From the NCBI GenBank assembly GCA_022769665.1, contig JALEIR010000042.1, forward strand, positions 1 to 64,000: a stretch of 64,000 nt of DNA. The letters run 5' to 3'. The translations under genes were made by a program, and so were the position numbers. The DNA comes from Lachnospiraceae bacterium. Lineage in GTDB: Bacteria > Bacillota > Clostridia > Lachnospirales > Lachnospiraceae. Of this stretch, positions 1-8,501 are shown one piece after another (positions within the stretch are counted from its first letter, which is position 1; every line of letters starts with the position of its first letter). The notes under the pieces were generated by a model that worked only from the letters and a program-made list of their open reading frames with translations, was not told where the DNA came from and ran no database searches.

Positions 1-128
1 ACGCTTGTACCGTTTCCTTTCCGCTCCACACCGCTGGAGGTACAGGCCACGTCATATTTGGCAGCATCGGTCAGGATGCCCAGTTTATCCATCAGCGACA
101 TTTCATTTCCCGTTGTAAGATGCTCCAT
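1..128 (-). CDS. Putative DNA modification/repair radical SAM protein (5' end only)
   Basis: Only the first 42 codons are inside the window; the gene runs off the left edge. The readable N-terminus contains MSLMDKLGILTDAAKYDVAC followed by TSSG, which I recognise as the conserved start of the radical-SAM family annotated as putative DNA modification/repair protein (usually beside a uracil-DNA-glycosylase-like partner). The radical SAM CxxxCxxC motif is not in view. The start at 126-128 has an AAGGAG site six bases upstream. An SOS-type promoter lies directly upstream, which fits a repair role. The family call is from memory of the N-terminal signature; the repair function is inferred. Confidence 0.7.
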   Translation of the reverse strand, partial: MEHLTTGNEMSLMDKLGILTDAAKYDVACTSSGVERKGNGTS

Positions 129-144
129 GTTTTTCTCCTTAGTC

Positions 145-193
145 AGAACATTTGTTCTATTTCTAAAGTAGCACATATGTTCTTATTTTGCAA
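145..193 (-). promoter_or_regulatory. SOS-type promoter with two LexA-like boxes
   Basis: Reading leftwards, a -35 TTGCAA (188-193) and a -10 TACTTT (165-170) are separated by 17 bases. A near-perfect inverted repeat GAACATTTGTTC (146-157) lies just after the -10. A second, one-mismatch copy (GCACATATGTTC, 171-182) fills the spacer. Both match the Gram-positive LexA/DinR consensus GAAC-N4-GTTC, and both positions would block RNA polymerase. They control the radical SAM gene that starts at 128. Confidence 0.75.
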
Positions 194-319
194 GTGAAAA
201 TACAAAGTTTAGATTCTGTTTGAGAGCGCACTGTTCATGACATGGCTGAACTGTTACCAATATAAAAAAACAGCTTGCAAAATGTTGAAAAAAGCGGTTA
301 AATGAGATAGGAAAATTGT

Positions 320-1351
320 ATGAAAGGCCGGTTATTAAATATGTCAAATTTATCGTTGCCCAAAAACTATAAATCTGAGCTGAATCTCTACGATACTCAG
401 ATTGCTATCAAAACAGTAAAAGATTTCTTCCAGACGCTCTTGGCTGAGCGGCTTCATCTTCTGCGCGTGTCCGCTCCCCTTTTCGTGGATCCCGAGTCCG
501 GTTTGAACGACAATTTAAACGGTGTGGAACGCCCTGTTACCTTTGACATAAAGTGTCAGGGCGGCAGAGAAGGAGAAATTGTTCAGTCCCTTGCCAAATG
601 GAAGCGCTATGCACTGAAAAAGTACGGATTCTCAGTGGGAGAAGGTCTCTACACAGATAGGAGTGCCATTCGAAGGGATGAAGAAACCGACAATACTCAT
701 TCTATCTATGTAGACCAGTGGGATTGGGAAAAAATAATCTCAAAAGAGGACCGTAACCTCGAAACATTGAAGGATACCGTCAGAACCGTATATAAGGTTC
801 TGCGTAAAACTGAAAAATATATGTCCATCCACTATGATTACATAGAAGAAATCCTGCCGCATGACATTTTCTTTATTACCACCGCCGAGCTGGAGGAAAT
901 GTTCCCGGATTATACTCCCAAGGAGAGAGAGTATTACATTGCCAAGGCAAAAGGTGCCGTATGTATCATGCAAATCGGCGATGTTTTGGAAAACGGCGAA
1001 CCCCATGACGGCCGTGCACCGGATTATGACGACTGGTCATTGAATGCCGACATTATTGTATATTACCCGGTTTTGGACATTGCCCTGGAACTGTCCAGCA
1101 TGGGCATCCGAGTTGATGAAAAAGCCTTGAAAGAACAGTTGGAAAAGGCCGGCTGCCCCGAGCGTGCAGAACTGCCTTTCCATAAAGCAGTACTGAACGG
1201 CGAACTGCCCTACACCATCGGCGGAGGTATCGGTCAGTCTCGTATCTGTATGTTTTTCCTCAGGAAAGCGCATATTGGCGAAGTACAATGTTCCCTGTGG
1301 CCGGAAGATGTCATGGAGGAAGCAAATAAAAAGGGCCTGCAGCTGTTGTAA
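320..1351 (+). CDS. asnA: Aspartate--ammonia ligase (AsnA)
   Basis: Ammonia-dependent asparagine synthetase: L-aspartate + NH3 + ATP gives L-asparagine + AMP + PPi in the cytoplasm. The protein matches the AsnA family throughout, with the N-terminal LPKNYKSELNLYDTQIAIK segment, the SAPLFVDPESGLNDNLNG region and the C-terminal GGGIGQSRICMFFL motif typical of this class II synthetase-like fold. Family length is about 330-345 residues. Two starts are possible: ATG at 320, or ATG at 341 (MSNLSLPKNY), which matches the usual family N-terminus better. Neither has a strong ribosome binding site. The gene is monocistronic and ends in a terminator. I saw no T-box in the short leader. It is divergent from the SOS-controlled gene. 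Confidence 0.95.
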   Translation: MKGRLLNMSNLSLPKNYKSELNLYDTQIAIKTVKDFFQTLLAERLHLLRVSAPLFVDPESGLNDNLNGVERPVTFDIKCQGGREGEIVQSLAKWKRYALKKYGFSVGEGLYTDRSAIRRDEETDNTHSIYVDQWDWEKIISKEDRNLETLKDTVRTVYKVLRKTEKYMSIHYDYIEEILPHDIFFITTAELEEMFPDYTPKEREYYIAKAKGAVCIMQIGDVLENGEPHDGRAPDYDDWSLNADIIVYYPVLDIALELSSMGIRVDEKALKEQLEKAGCPERAELPFHKAVLNGELPYTIGGGIGQSRICMFFLRKAHIGEVQCSLWPEDVMEEANKKGLQLL

Positions 1352-1369
1352 GCTGCAAGCCCTTTTTTT
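1328..1369 (+). terminator. Intrinsic terminator after asnA
   Basis: GGGC-c-TGCAGCT pairs with AGCTGCA-a-GCCC, followed by seven T. The asnA stop codon sits in the loop. An A-rich run on the other side of the stem may make it work for the convergent gene ending at 1375 as well. Confidence 0.85.
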
Positions 1370-1374
1370 CAGAA

Positions 1375-3309
1375 TTAACGATAGACTGCGAATTTCTCAT
1401 TACGGAAAGTCAGTTCGTAATGATTATTCTCCATAAATTCAGCTAAAAGTATCATTTTTCTGTCAGACAAAAACTTTTGAATTTCCTTTTCTTCCAACTG
1501 AAGGGTCTCCAACGCTTCCCTGCCTCCGCTCAAATACTCCACACACTTATTCTCCAGAATAATAACGGGTGTTTCTCCATTCAAAGCTTCCATATCCTCT
1601 GCCATTGCTTCATAGCTGTAGGAATCTAAATCACTCCAGGGATTAAATGCCGAAGGCATCTGTAAATAATAGGATAATGAAGGAATATATCCGTACAGGA
1701 TTACCTCCTGCCCCTGCAATTCATTTTCTTTCACATACTCAGTGAGCTCCGTCATCCAGGCGGCCTTTTCCTCCGACATCTTCATATTTTTCAAAATTTC
1801 ATTGTTCTCCACCTGTGCACCGACATTCTGAACTCCCGTTGCCTCCGCAAAAGCGAATTCTGCGCCGAAACAGCCGAACTGGAAAAAGCACATCAGAAGA
1901 AAAGCCGCCAAAATACATTTTACCGGGAATGGTTCTATAATAACACATGCTATTTTCTTTTTGCCCACATATCGGATAAAACGCAGGCTCTCCCACAAAG
2001 TATACGGGGCAGCCACAAACAGATTGTTCAGACTGGGATAGACACCGTTATTACTTCCCAGGGAAGTAAGCAGAATCACTAAAATCACCATCCCGCTGAT
2101 CAGCTTTTCTTCCCTTCCGCATGCCGGATGGAAAATGCGGACAGCAGCAATCAGCATGGTCAGCATCAAAAACAGGATGCCCGGACGCAACATGGCACCG
2201 TATGAATAGAACTCAAATGAGCAGAATTTTCCGCTCCTGTACAACCAAAACAGCATGGCAGCTCCCAACATAACTCCCCAGGCGTAGATTGCAAATGTGA
2301 AAATCCCGGCAACGGTTGCATTCTTTAAAGCTTTCTGTTTGACAAAGGCAAACAGTGCAGCTACCATCATTCCCACGACAGCAATAACACCGATTCGCAA
2401 CACCCAGTAAAGATTTTCCACATAGGTGTATATCATTTTCATGACCATGGACGTCGCCTTGTAATCCGTAGCATTGTCTGTCATGGAAAAAAGCCTCGTG
2501 ATTCCGGCGATGTATTCTCCGATTCCGTACCGGATATGAATATAGCCCAGCAAGGCAACCAAAGATGCAACATATCCCAACAGGCACCAGCCGGTATGCC
2601 AGACGGTTCTTTTCCAGAATCCGGCACCTTGTCCCGCCACATCTTTTGTGGCTGATTTCTCCGCCGAAGCCGCCCGGTATTTCTTCCCACGTTTTTCTTC
2701 TCGGGCACATATAAAGTCATAGGCCCACACAGCAAAAATCATTGCCATCTCCGGAAGATTGGAAAAGCGAACCAGCACGTTGGCTCCGAGACAAACTCCT
2801 GCCCCAATCAGACAGCCCTTTCTTTCTTCGGTCAGCCCCAGGTACAACAAAATCACGCAGCCTAAAAACAGTACATAGGTCACATAATTATAGAGCAATG
2901 CGGTAGGACACCAGCACAAACTGACCGCTATCATTTCTCCGAGAAAAACGAGCCATGGCTGCATTTTCAGCTTGCGGGTGCAAAACCAATATTCCATCAA
3001 TGCAAGCAGACTGACAAAAAGCCCTGTATAGACATTCATTCCCACCAGACTTCCCGCATTGGGCAGCTTTGTCAGCAAATTACCCACAACATTTGACAGG
3101 TATGTGGAAAAGAGCCACATGGGATCCATATGCTCCGTTCCCATATAAGTAAAATTGGCATAATTATAGCCTGTATCCCACAAATCAAGCCCCCAGGTCA
3201 CATGGCGCAAAGGATAAAATGCCAGAATGACCACAAAAAGCCCCTCTGCCATATTTATGAGACTTTTGGAACGTATGCCTTCGTTCCTTACCTTGTCCTT
3301 ACTCTGCAT
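1375..3309 (-). CDS. Polytopic membrane protein, GT-C glycosyltransferase-like
   Basis: A 644-residue integral membrane protein with roughly ten or more hydrophobic segments and a soluble C-terminal part of about 150 residues. The extracytoplasmic loop after the first helix has an acidic LDLWDTGYNYANF motif, which recalls the Asp/Glu-bearing first loop of GT-C lipid-linked sugar transferases such as ArnT/PMT-like proteins. I do not recognise a precise family. The start follows the upstream acyltransferase stop by nine bases, so the two are co-transcribed. A role in decorating a cell-surface glycan is inferred from that pairing. It is unrelated at sequence level to the other polytopic protein at 58927, although the topology is similar. 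Confidence 0.55.
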   Translation of the reverse strand: MQSKDKVRNEGIRSKSLINMAEGLFVVILAFYPLRHVTWGLDLWDTGYNYANFTYMGTEHMDPMWLFSTYLSNVVGNLLTKLPNAGSLVGMNVYTGLFVSLLALMEYWFCTRKLKMQPWLVFLGEMIAVSLCWCPTALLYNYVTYVLFLGCVILLYLGLTEERKGCLIGAGVCLGANVLVRFSNLPEMAMIFAVWAYDFICAREEKRGKKYRAASAEKSATKDVAGQGAGFWKRTVWHTGWCLLGYVASLVALLGYIHIRYGIGEYIAGITRLFSMTDNATDYKATSMVMKMIYTYVENLYWVLRIGVIAVVGMMVAALFAFVKQKALKNATVAGIFTFAIYAWGVMLGAAMLFWLYRSGKFCSFEFYSYGAMLRPGILFLMLTMLIAAVRIFHPACGREEKLISGMVILVILLTSLGSNNGVYPSLNNLFVAAPYTLWESLRFIRYVGKKKIACVIIEPFPVKCILAAFLLMCFFQFGCFGAEFAFAEATGVQNVGAQVENNEILKNMKMSEEKAAWMTELTEYVKENELQGQEVILYGYIPSLSYYLQMPSAFNPWSDLDSYSYEAMAEDMEALNGETPVIILENKCVEYLSGGREALETLQLEEKEIQKFLSDRKMILLAEFMENNHYELTFRNEKFAVYR

Positions 3310-3318
3310 ATTTTTCTT

Positions 3319-4491
3319 CTATCCTTTCGCCTTTTCCTCTCCATCCTTCCGCTCTGTAAACACTCTGTCCGCCGCTGCAATTTTCTCCGTCAGCCTTTGA
3401 TAACAGCCAAATCTGCTTAATACACAATGTATTCCTTTCATCAGCCCCGCTCTTGCCATATCCACCAGGATACCGCAGACAAATACACAAACCACTGCCG
3501 TCAGGGTCCGGAGAATCAACGTTGTCACCGCTTCCGGGCAGCTCACTCTCAAGCCCCACGTTTTCGACGCCCCCAGCCATTTCTGCCAGGTATACCGCAG
3601 TCCCAGGTTTTCGTGAAGCAGATAAACTCCCAGCGTATGAGGTGCAATTTTATTAATGACATGCGATATTTTTTCATTAACGTGCAATCTGCTAAAAGCT
3701 GCAAACAGTCCTACTGCCGCCAGGAACGGTAAAATATGATTGTACTCCATGCACATTCCCACCATTCTTCCCAGACTGCCCGTGCGAAGATACACTGCTC
3801 TTAATCCTAATGTACCTCCAAACGCAAGCAGACAACATCCTATATAAAGCAATATTCCCCTGCCTCTTTTTTCCAAAAACGGCACTCCGAATCTGCGGAC
3901 ATAAGCAGCTGCCAGAAACACACACAGATACCAGAGACAGTCATATCCCTTTGCATCCATTTCCAACCGGAAAGGCAAAACACTTTTTATCACACAAAAT
4001 ACCGTAAACAACGCTCCCACAGCAATCTGCATCTGCTGCTTTGTCATTTTTCTTGCCGCAAGATCAACAAACGGCAACAACAGATACAGGAAAATATATG
4101 CTGTCATAAACCAGTAATGCCCCATTGACACAGGAAATAGCAGCGTAAGAAAATAATGGGTATCCACCGGCGTCTCGGCTACCACCCCTGTCAATGCCCC
4201 CAACACTCCGAAGACCACTGAGTACATCCAAAGCTGGAGCCAAAGCTGCAAAAGGCGGCTGAGCTTAAAATGCGAAGTACACAGGAAATATCCGCTGATA
4301 AACATATAAACATTGACTGCTACAATGCAGAAGGCTTCCAAAAGCCACGCTGCCACGCCTGTGCAGTCCATACATTCTCCTGTCAAATCAGGCAGTAACC
4401 CGCCTTTTCCCAGATAATGCAGCACCACCACCATCATCATTGCCACACATCGAAGCAGCTCTAAATTCGCCATACGCTTCTTTTCCGCCAT
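3319..4491 (-). CDS. Acyltransferase family 3 membrane protein (OafA/WecH-like)
   Basis: Predicted integral membrane acyltransferase that would transfer acetyl or another acyl group to a cell-surface carbohydrate. The N-terminus MANLELLRCVAMMMVVVLHY is the characteristic first helix of the Acyl_transf_3 family, with the expected His, and about ten transmembrane segments follow. I placed the start at 4489-4491 (MAEKKRM) because GGGAGG lies six bases upstream; the longer reading frame to 4548 lacks such a site. It is the first gene of a two-gene operon with the GT-C-like protein (nine-base gap). The acceptor is unknown. Confidence 0.75.
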   Translation of the reverse strand: MAEKKRMANLELLRCVAMMMVVVLHYLGKGGLLPDLTGECMDCTGVAAWLLEAFCIVAVNVYMFISGYFLCTSHFKLSRLLQLWLQLWMYSVVFGVLGALTGVVAETPVDTHYFLTLLFPVSMGHYWFMTAYIFLYLLLPFVDLAARKMTKQQMQIAVGALFTVFCVIKSVLPFRLEMDAKGYDCLWYLCVFLAAAYVRRFGVPFLEKRGRGILLYIGCCLLAFGGTLGLRAVYLRTGSLGRMVGMCMEYNHILPFLAAVGLFAAFSRLHVNEKISHVINKIAPHTLGVYLLHENLGLRYTWQKWLGASKTWGLRVSCPEAVTTLILRTLTAVVCVFVCGILVDMARAGLMKGIHCVLSRFGCYQRLTEKIAAADRVFTERKDGEEKAKG

Positions 4492-4785
4492 AGCTTCCTC
4501 CCAGTCGCCGATATATCCGTTCGACGCCAACACAATGTATGTTCCCATATATCACACAACATGAGTATATCAAAATAACCGAAAATAAACAACTTAACAT
4601 TTTATGTATAGCTTTATTCCAATAGCAAACTTATGTTGGTCTTAAGTAGTATTAAGCGAAAAGTTGCAAAAGGTACCGTTTTGGTATAACATCAAGATTG
4701 CCGGTGAGAACAATCTGTTCTCACTGTGCCATACCAATCTCAAAACAGCGTTTACGACTATACCGAAACGGAAAGGCATAAATTC

Positions 4786-5448
4786 ATGAAAACAATTGCT
4801 GTAATTGAAGACGATACCTATATCAGCGAATTGCTGACAGAGAGTCTGAATACTGAGGGCTACCGCGTCATCCGGGCATGGTCAGGAACAGAAGCACTGC
4901 TTCTTCTGGAAAAAGAACAGCCCGATTTGATTTTGCTGGATTTAATGCTCCCCGGATTGTCCGGAGAGCAGATTCTTCCGCGTATTAAGAAGACACCCGT
5001 TATCATTATCAGTGCAAAGACTGATATTGATGAAAAAGTAAATCTGCTATTGGAAGGTGCCGCCGATTATATAACAAAACCTTTTGAAATGAAAGAGCTT
5101 CTCGCCAGAATTACAGTTCAACTGCGCCGAAGCACCGTAAATCGTTTTTCTTTCCTATCTGCCGGTAACTTAAAGCTGAATACAGATACCCGTGAACTAC
5201 TGGTAAATGAAATCCCCGTTCATCTGACAAGGACAGAATTTGCACTGTTAAAAAAGCTGATGCTGAACCGGGGATATCCGGTGTCAAAATCTGCCCTGTT
5301 GGAGGATATCAGCGCGGATACCCCCGACTGTACGGAAAGCTCTCTGAAAATACATATCAGCAACCTTCGTAAAAAACTGAAAGATGCTGATAACAGAGAG
5401 TATATAGAATCTGTCTGGGGCATCGGTTTTCGCCTGAAGGCGGATTGA
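4786..5448 (+). CDS. OmpR/PhoB-family response regulator
   Basis: A 220-residue DNA-binding response regulator. The receiver domain (1-112) has the acidic pocket E8/D9/D10, phospho-acceptor D52 in LILLDLMLPG, and K98 in TKPF. The winged-helix Trans_reg_C domain (about 125-220) ends in ESVWGIGFRL. The start at 4786 (MKTIAVIEDD) is preferred over the frame start at 4726 because the receiver begins immediately and GAAAGG lies upstream. It heads a cluster of ABC ATPase, permease and sensor kinase, the usual make-up of peptide-antibiotic sensing and resistance loci in Firmicutes. The kinase encoded at 7437 is its likely partner. Confidence 0.9.
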   Translation: MKTIAVIEDDTYISELLTESLNTEGYRVIRAWSGTEALLLLEKEQPDLILLDLMLPGLSGEQILPRIKKTPVIIISAKTDIDEKVNLLLEGAADYITKPFEMKELLARITVQLRRSTVNRFSFLSAGNLKLNTDTRELLVNEIPVHLTRTEFALLKKLMLNRGYPVSKSALLEDISADTPDCTESSLKIHISNLRKKLKDADNREYIESVWGIGFRLKAD

Positions 5449-5498
5449 CAGAAACCGGAATTTTCCCATTCACCGCATACACAAAATCTGAACTCTTT

Positions 5499-5544
5499 CT
5501 TTACGTTTCTCTTAACCGTTTTCTTAACCCATCACTGCTATCAT
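5499..5544 (+). promoter_or_regulatory. Candidate response-regulator binding repeats and promoter for the ABC operon
   Basis: Three head-to-tail copies spaced exactly 12 bases apart start at 5499 (CTTTACG), 5511 (CTTAACC) and 5523 (CTTAACC). A further CTTAACC is at 5548. A -10-like TATCAT (5539-5544) has no consensus -35, and the repeats cover that position. This is the layout expected for activation by an OmpR-family regulator. Assignment to the adjacent regulator is inferred. Confidence 0.45.
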
Positions 5545-5606
5545 GACCTTAACCGTAAAGCGGAACACATAAACGCCACTTAATGTGGCAGAATGAGAGG
5601 CAAAAC

Positions 5607-6521
5607 ATGGAATATGTACTGACAACAACCGCACTGCAGAAAAAGTACGGTAGCTTTACCGCCCTGAACAATGTGTCCATGCACATTCCGAAGGGCTCCA
5701 TCTATGGATTTGTGGGAAGAAACGGCGCAGGAAAGACAACACTGATTCGTCTGATTTGCGGACTCCAGTTTCCCACTGCCGGCGAATACGCGCTCTTTGG
5801 TCGGAAAAATACCGAAAAGGATATTTCCAAAAGCCGCAAACGAATGGGATCTGTGGTTGAGACACCGTCAATCTATCTGGATATGACTGCCGAGGATAAT
5901 CTGAAAGAACAATACCGCATTCTGGGATTGCCCTCCTTTGAAACAATTCCTGATCTTCTGAATCTGGTAGGCTTAAGTAATACCGGAAAGAAAAAGGCCA
6001 AAAATTTTTCCCTGGGTATGCGCCAACGCCTGGGTATTGCTGTTGCTCTTGCCGGCAATCCCGATTTTCTGGTGTTGGATGAACCTGCAAACGGCCTGGA
6101 TCCTCAAGGTATCATCGAAATTCGAGAGCTCATTCTGAAGTTGAACAGGGAACACGGAATTACCGTCCTGATTTCCAGTCATATCCTGGATGAGCTTTCC
6201 CGGCTGGCTACCCATTACGGCTTTATTGATAAGGGAACAATTTTACGTGAAATCAGCGCTGAGGAATTGGAAAACGCATGTCGGAAATGCCTTTGTGTCA
6301 CCGTATCCGACATTCGGACTCTCTGTACGGTACTGGATGAAAAATCAATAAAGTATTATGTTTCATCCGACAACAGTGCTGAGATTTATGATGCGATTAC
6401 GGTGACGGAGCTGGTGGAAGCACTCTCTGCCAGAGGCTGTATCCTCTCTGCCATCCGCGAGAGAGAAGAAGGTCTGGAAAACTACTATATGAATCTGATC
6501 GGAGGAAATGAAAATGAATAA
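5607..6521 (+). CDS. ABC transporter ATP-binding protein (BcrA/lantibiotic-immunity type)
   Basis: A 304-residue ATPase with Walker A GRNGAGKTT, signature LGMRQRLGIA, Walker B FLVLDEPANGLDP and switch His in LISSH. The roughly 80-residue C-terminal part after the nucleotide-binding domain is typical of exporters related to bacitracin (BcrA) or lantibiotic immunity (LanF). The start at 5607 has GAGAGG seven bases upstream; the frame opens earlier at 5583 inside a short hairpin. It overlaps the permease gene by several bases, so the two are translationally coupled. With the flanking two-component genes, the likely job is removal of membrane-active peptides. The substrate is not evident. Confidence 0.88.
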   Translation: MEYVLTTTALQKKYGSFTALNNVSMHIPKGSIYGFVGRNGAGKTTLIRLICGLQFPTAGEYALFGRKNTEKDISKSRKRMGSVVETPSIYLDMTAEDNLKEQYRILGLPSFETIPDLLNLVGLSNTGKKKAKNFSLGMRQRLGIAVALAGNPDFLVLDEPANGLDPQGIIEIRELILKLNREHGITVLISSHILDELSRLATHYGFIDKGTILREISAEELENACRKCLCVTVSDIRTLCTVLDEKSIKYYVSSDNSAEIYDAITVTELVEALSARGCILSAIREREEGLENYYMNLIGGNENE

Positions 6522-7359
6522 ACTGTTATCTGCCGGCTTCTCCCGGCTATGGAAAAACAAAGTCTTTTGGATTGGAATCCTACTGATGTCTGGCATGCTC
6601 ATCTTTGTACTTGTATCGAATTACAGGGATATGATGCGCTACAGTGAAGAAGCCCGCGTAGGTTATATACCGGACACTTTTCTACCGGGCTGTTTCATGT
6701 TTATCGGATGTTTCACCTCGGTTTTCGCTGCACTGTTTCTCGGAACAGAGTATAGTGACGGTACAATCCGCAACAAGCTTGTAGTGGGACACAGCCGCAT
6801 CAGCGTATATCTTTCCTGTCTGATACTTTGCATTGTCTCCTCACTGCTGGTATGTTTCGCTGCCACTCTTGTCACCTTCCTTGCAGGAATTCCCCTGTTC
6901 GGACTTCCCCTATACCCTACCGTCATGCTGCAGAAATTCGGTATCGGTATTCTGATGGTGACTGCATTTTCCGGTATCTTCACCCTTCCGGTCATGCTGA
7001 TCCACAATAAATCCATTTCTTCCGTGGTATGTATCATCGGATTCTTTATCTTGGTCTTCCTATCCATATACATTATGCAACGATTGGAAGCCCCGGAATT
7101 CATTGATTCCAGCTTTGTGATGAGTGTAGACGGAGAAATCATTCCGGGAGACCCCTTCCCCAATCCTTCCTATCTGCGTGGCACAACTCGGTCTGTCTAT
7201 GAATTTTTTGCAGACTTTCTGCCCACGTCACAAAGCTTTCGTATTGTTCAAAGCGGAGCACTTCCGCACCCCTGGCGGTTCTGCGCCTACTCTTCTCTGA
7301 CTACGGTTGTCAGTACTCTGGTTGGGACTCTTCTGTTTCGTAAAAAAGATATAAAATAG
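6514..7359 (+). CDS. ABC transporter permease
   Basis: About 281 residues with six predicted membrane segments, of the ABC-2 / lantibiotic-immunity permease type. The motif LGTEYSDGTIRNKLVVGHSR after the second helix is typical of this family (cytoplasmic coupling segment). The start at 6514 is chosen because GGAGG (6501-6505) lies eight bases upstream; an ATG at 6508 is too close. It overlaps the end of the ATPase gene, and the two should form a homodimeric-subunit transporter. Confidence 0.85.
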   Translation: MNKLLSAGFSRLWKNKVFWIGILLMSGMLIFVLVSNYRDMMRYSEEARVGYIPDTFLPGCFMFIGCFTSVFAALFLGTEYSDGTIRNKLVVGHSRISVYLSCLILCIVSSLLVCFAATLVTFLAGIPLFGLPLYPTVMLQKFGIGILMVTAFSGIFTLPVMLIHNKSISSVVCIIGFFILVFLSIYIMQRLEAPEFIDSSFVMSVDGEIIPGDPFPNPSYLRGTTRSVYEFFADFLPTSQSFRIVQSGALPHPWRFCAYSSLTTVVSTLVGTLLFRKKDIK

Positions 7360-7436
7360 AGAAGTATAGTCTTCTCGTATTTGACTTATTCGGTCAATTC
7401 ATATGACTGTTTTGTCGTGGAGGTATATATTAAATT

Positions 7437-8423
7437 ATGGTTTACTTTTTGTGTGTCATATTGAGTGTCATAACTATTATTTTGAGTGCCAGGCTCTACC
7501 TTTTTCAGAAAAGTCTGATAGAGATAAACGAGGGACTTACAGAAATCATAGGTCAAAATATTGACACCAATGCTCTTTTGACCGTCTCCTCCGGAAACCG
7601 GCAAATTCGCAGACTTGCCCTGCAGCTGAACAGGCAGCTTGCAGCGCTGCGCAAAGAACATTTGCGATATGAAAACGGAGACAGAGAACTGAAAGAAGCC
7701 ATCACAAATATCTCCCACGACTTACGCACTCCCCTTACAGCAATATGCGGTTATCTGGATTTACTGCAAAAAGAATTCGAATTTGTGCCCTCTGATACTG
7801 CTCAAAACCGGTATGACAGAGGAGTACCTTCAAAAGCACTCCGTTATCTGGAAATTATCCGCAACCGCACCGAAGCCATGAAGCAATTGACAGCTGAACT
7901 GTTCCGCTACTCTGTGGCACTTTCCGAAAAAGAGACTCGGCCTGTAACCCTTTCCCTGAACAAGGTACTGGAGGAATGCCTGATTTCCTTTTATGCAGAG
8001 CTGGAACAGCGTAGCATTACACCTGTTATAAAAACACCTGAAGAAACTGTGCTGCGCACACTGGATGCCTTTTCCTTGAAGAGAATTTTTAACAATATCA
8101 TCAGTAATGCCGTTAAATACAGTGACGGAGATCTACGCGTTGAACTGGCATCCGATGGGGTCATCACCTTCTCCAACAAAACGGACCGGCTGACTCCCGT
8201 CACCACAGCACAGCTTTTTGACCGTTTTTTTACCGTGGAAACAATAACCGCTTCACCTTCTGATATCTGTGCAGAAAACGCTGTGCAAAAACCTGACTAT
8301 GGGGTTGAAAGCTCCACCGGTCTGGGACTGTCCATTGCCAAACTTCTGACTGAGCGCATGGGTGGCTTCATAGGTGCTGAATATAAAGACGGAGAACTGC
8401 ACATTACGGTGCAGTTCCCCTGA
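7437..8423 (+). CDS. Sensor histidine kinase
   Basis: A 328-residue kinase with one N-terminal membrane helix (about 1-22) and no sizeable extracellular domain. A short HAMP-like linker is followed by the HisKA box with H94 in NISHDLRTPLTAI, N-box IISNAVKYS and G2 box GLGLSIAKLL. The lack of a sensor domain is typical of intramembrane-sensing kinases that take their signal from a partner ABC transporter, and one is encoded immediately upstream. A GGAGG lies 13 bases before the ATG. Partner of the response regulator at 4786. Confidence 0.9.
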   Translation: MVYFLCVILSVITIILSARLYLFQKSLIEINEGLTEIIGQNIDTNALLTVSSGNRQIRRLALQLNRQLAALRKEHLRYENGDRELKEAITNISHDLRTPLTAICGYLDLLQKEFEFVPSDTAQNRYDRGVPSKALRYLEIIRNRTEAMKQLTAELFRYSVALSEKETRPVTLSLNKVLEECLISFYAELEQRSITPVIKTPEETVLRTLDAFSLKRIFNNIISNAVKYSDGDLRVELASDGVITFSNKTDRLTPVTTAQLFDRFFTVETITASPSDICAENAVQKPDYGVESSTGLGLSIAKLLTERMGGFIGAEYKDGELHITVQFP

Positions 8424-8501
8424 CTTTTCCTGTTTTTCCCACTCTTTTGTTTAGCCCGGTTGCCTCAACCTACTATTCGTGTATTCACGTTGTGTCCCCT
8501 C

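Noticed and set aside
190..340. T-box or other riboswitch in front of asnA
   Set aside because: The leader is too short and lacks the T-box core or an antiterminator/terminator pair.
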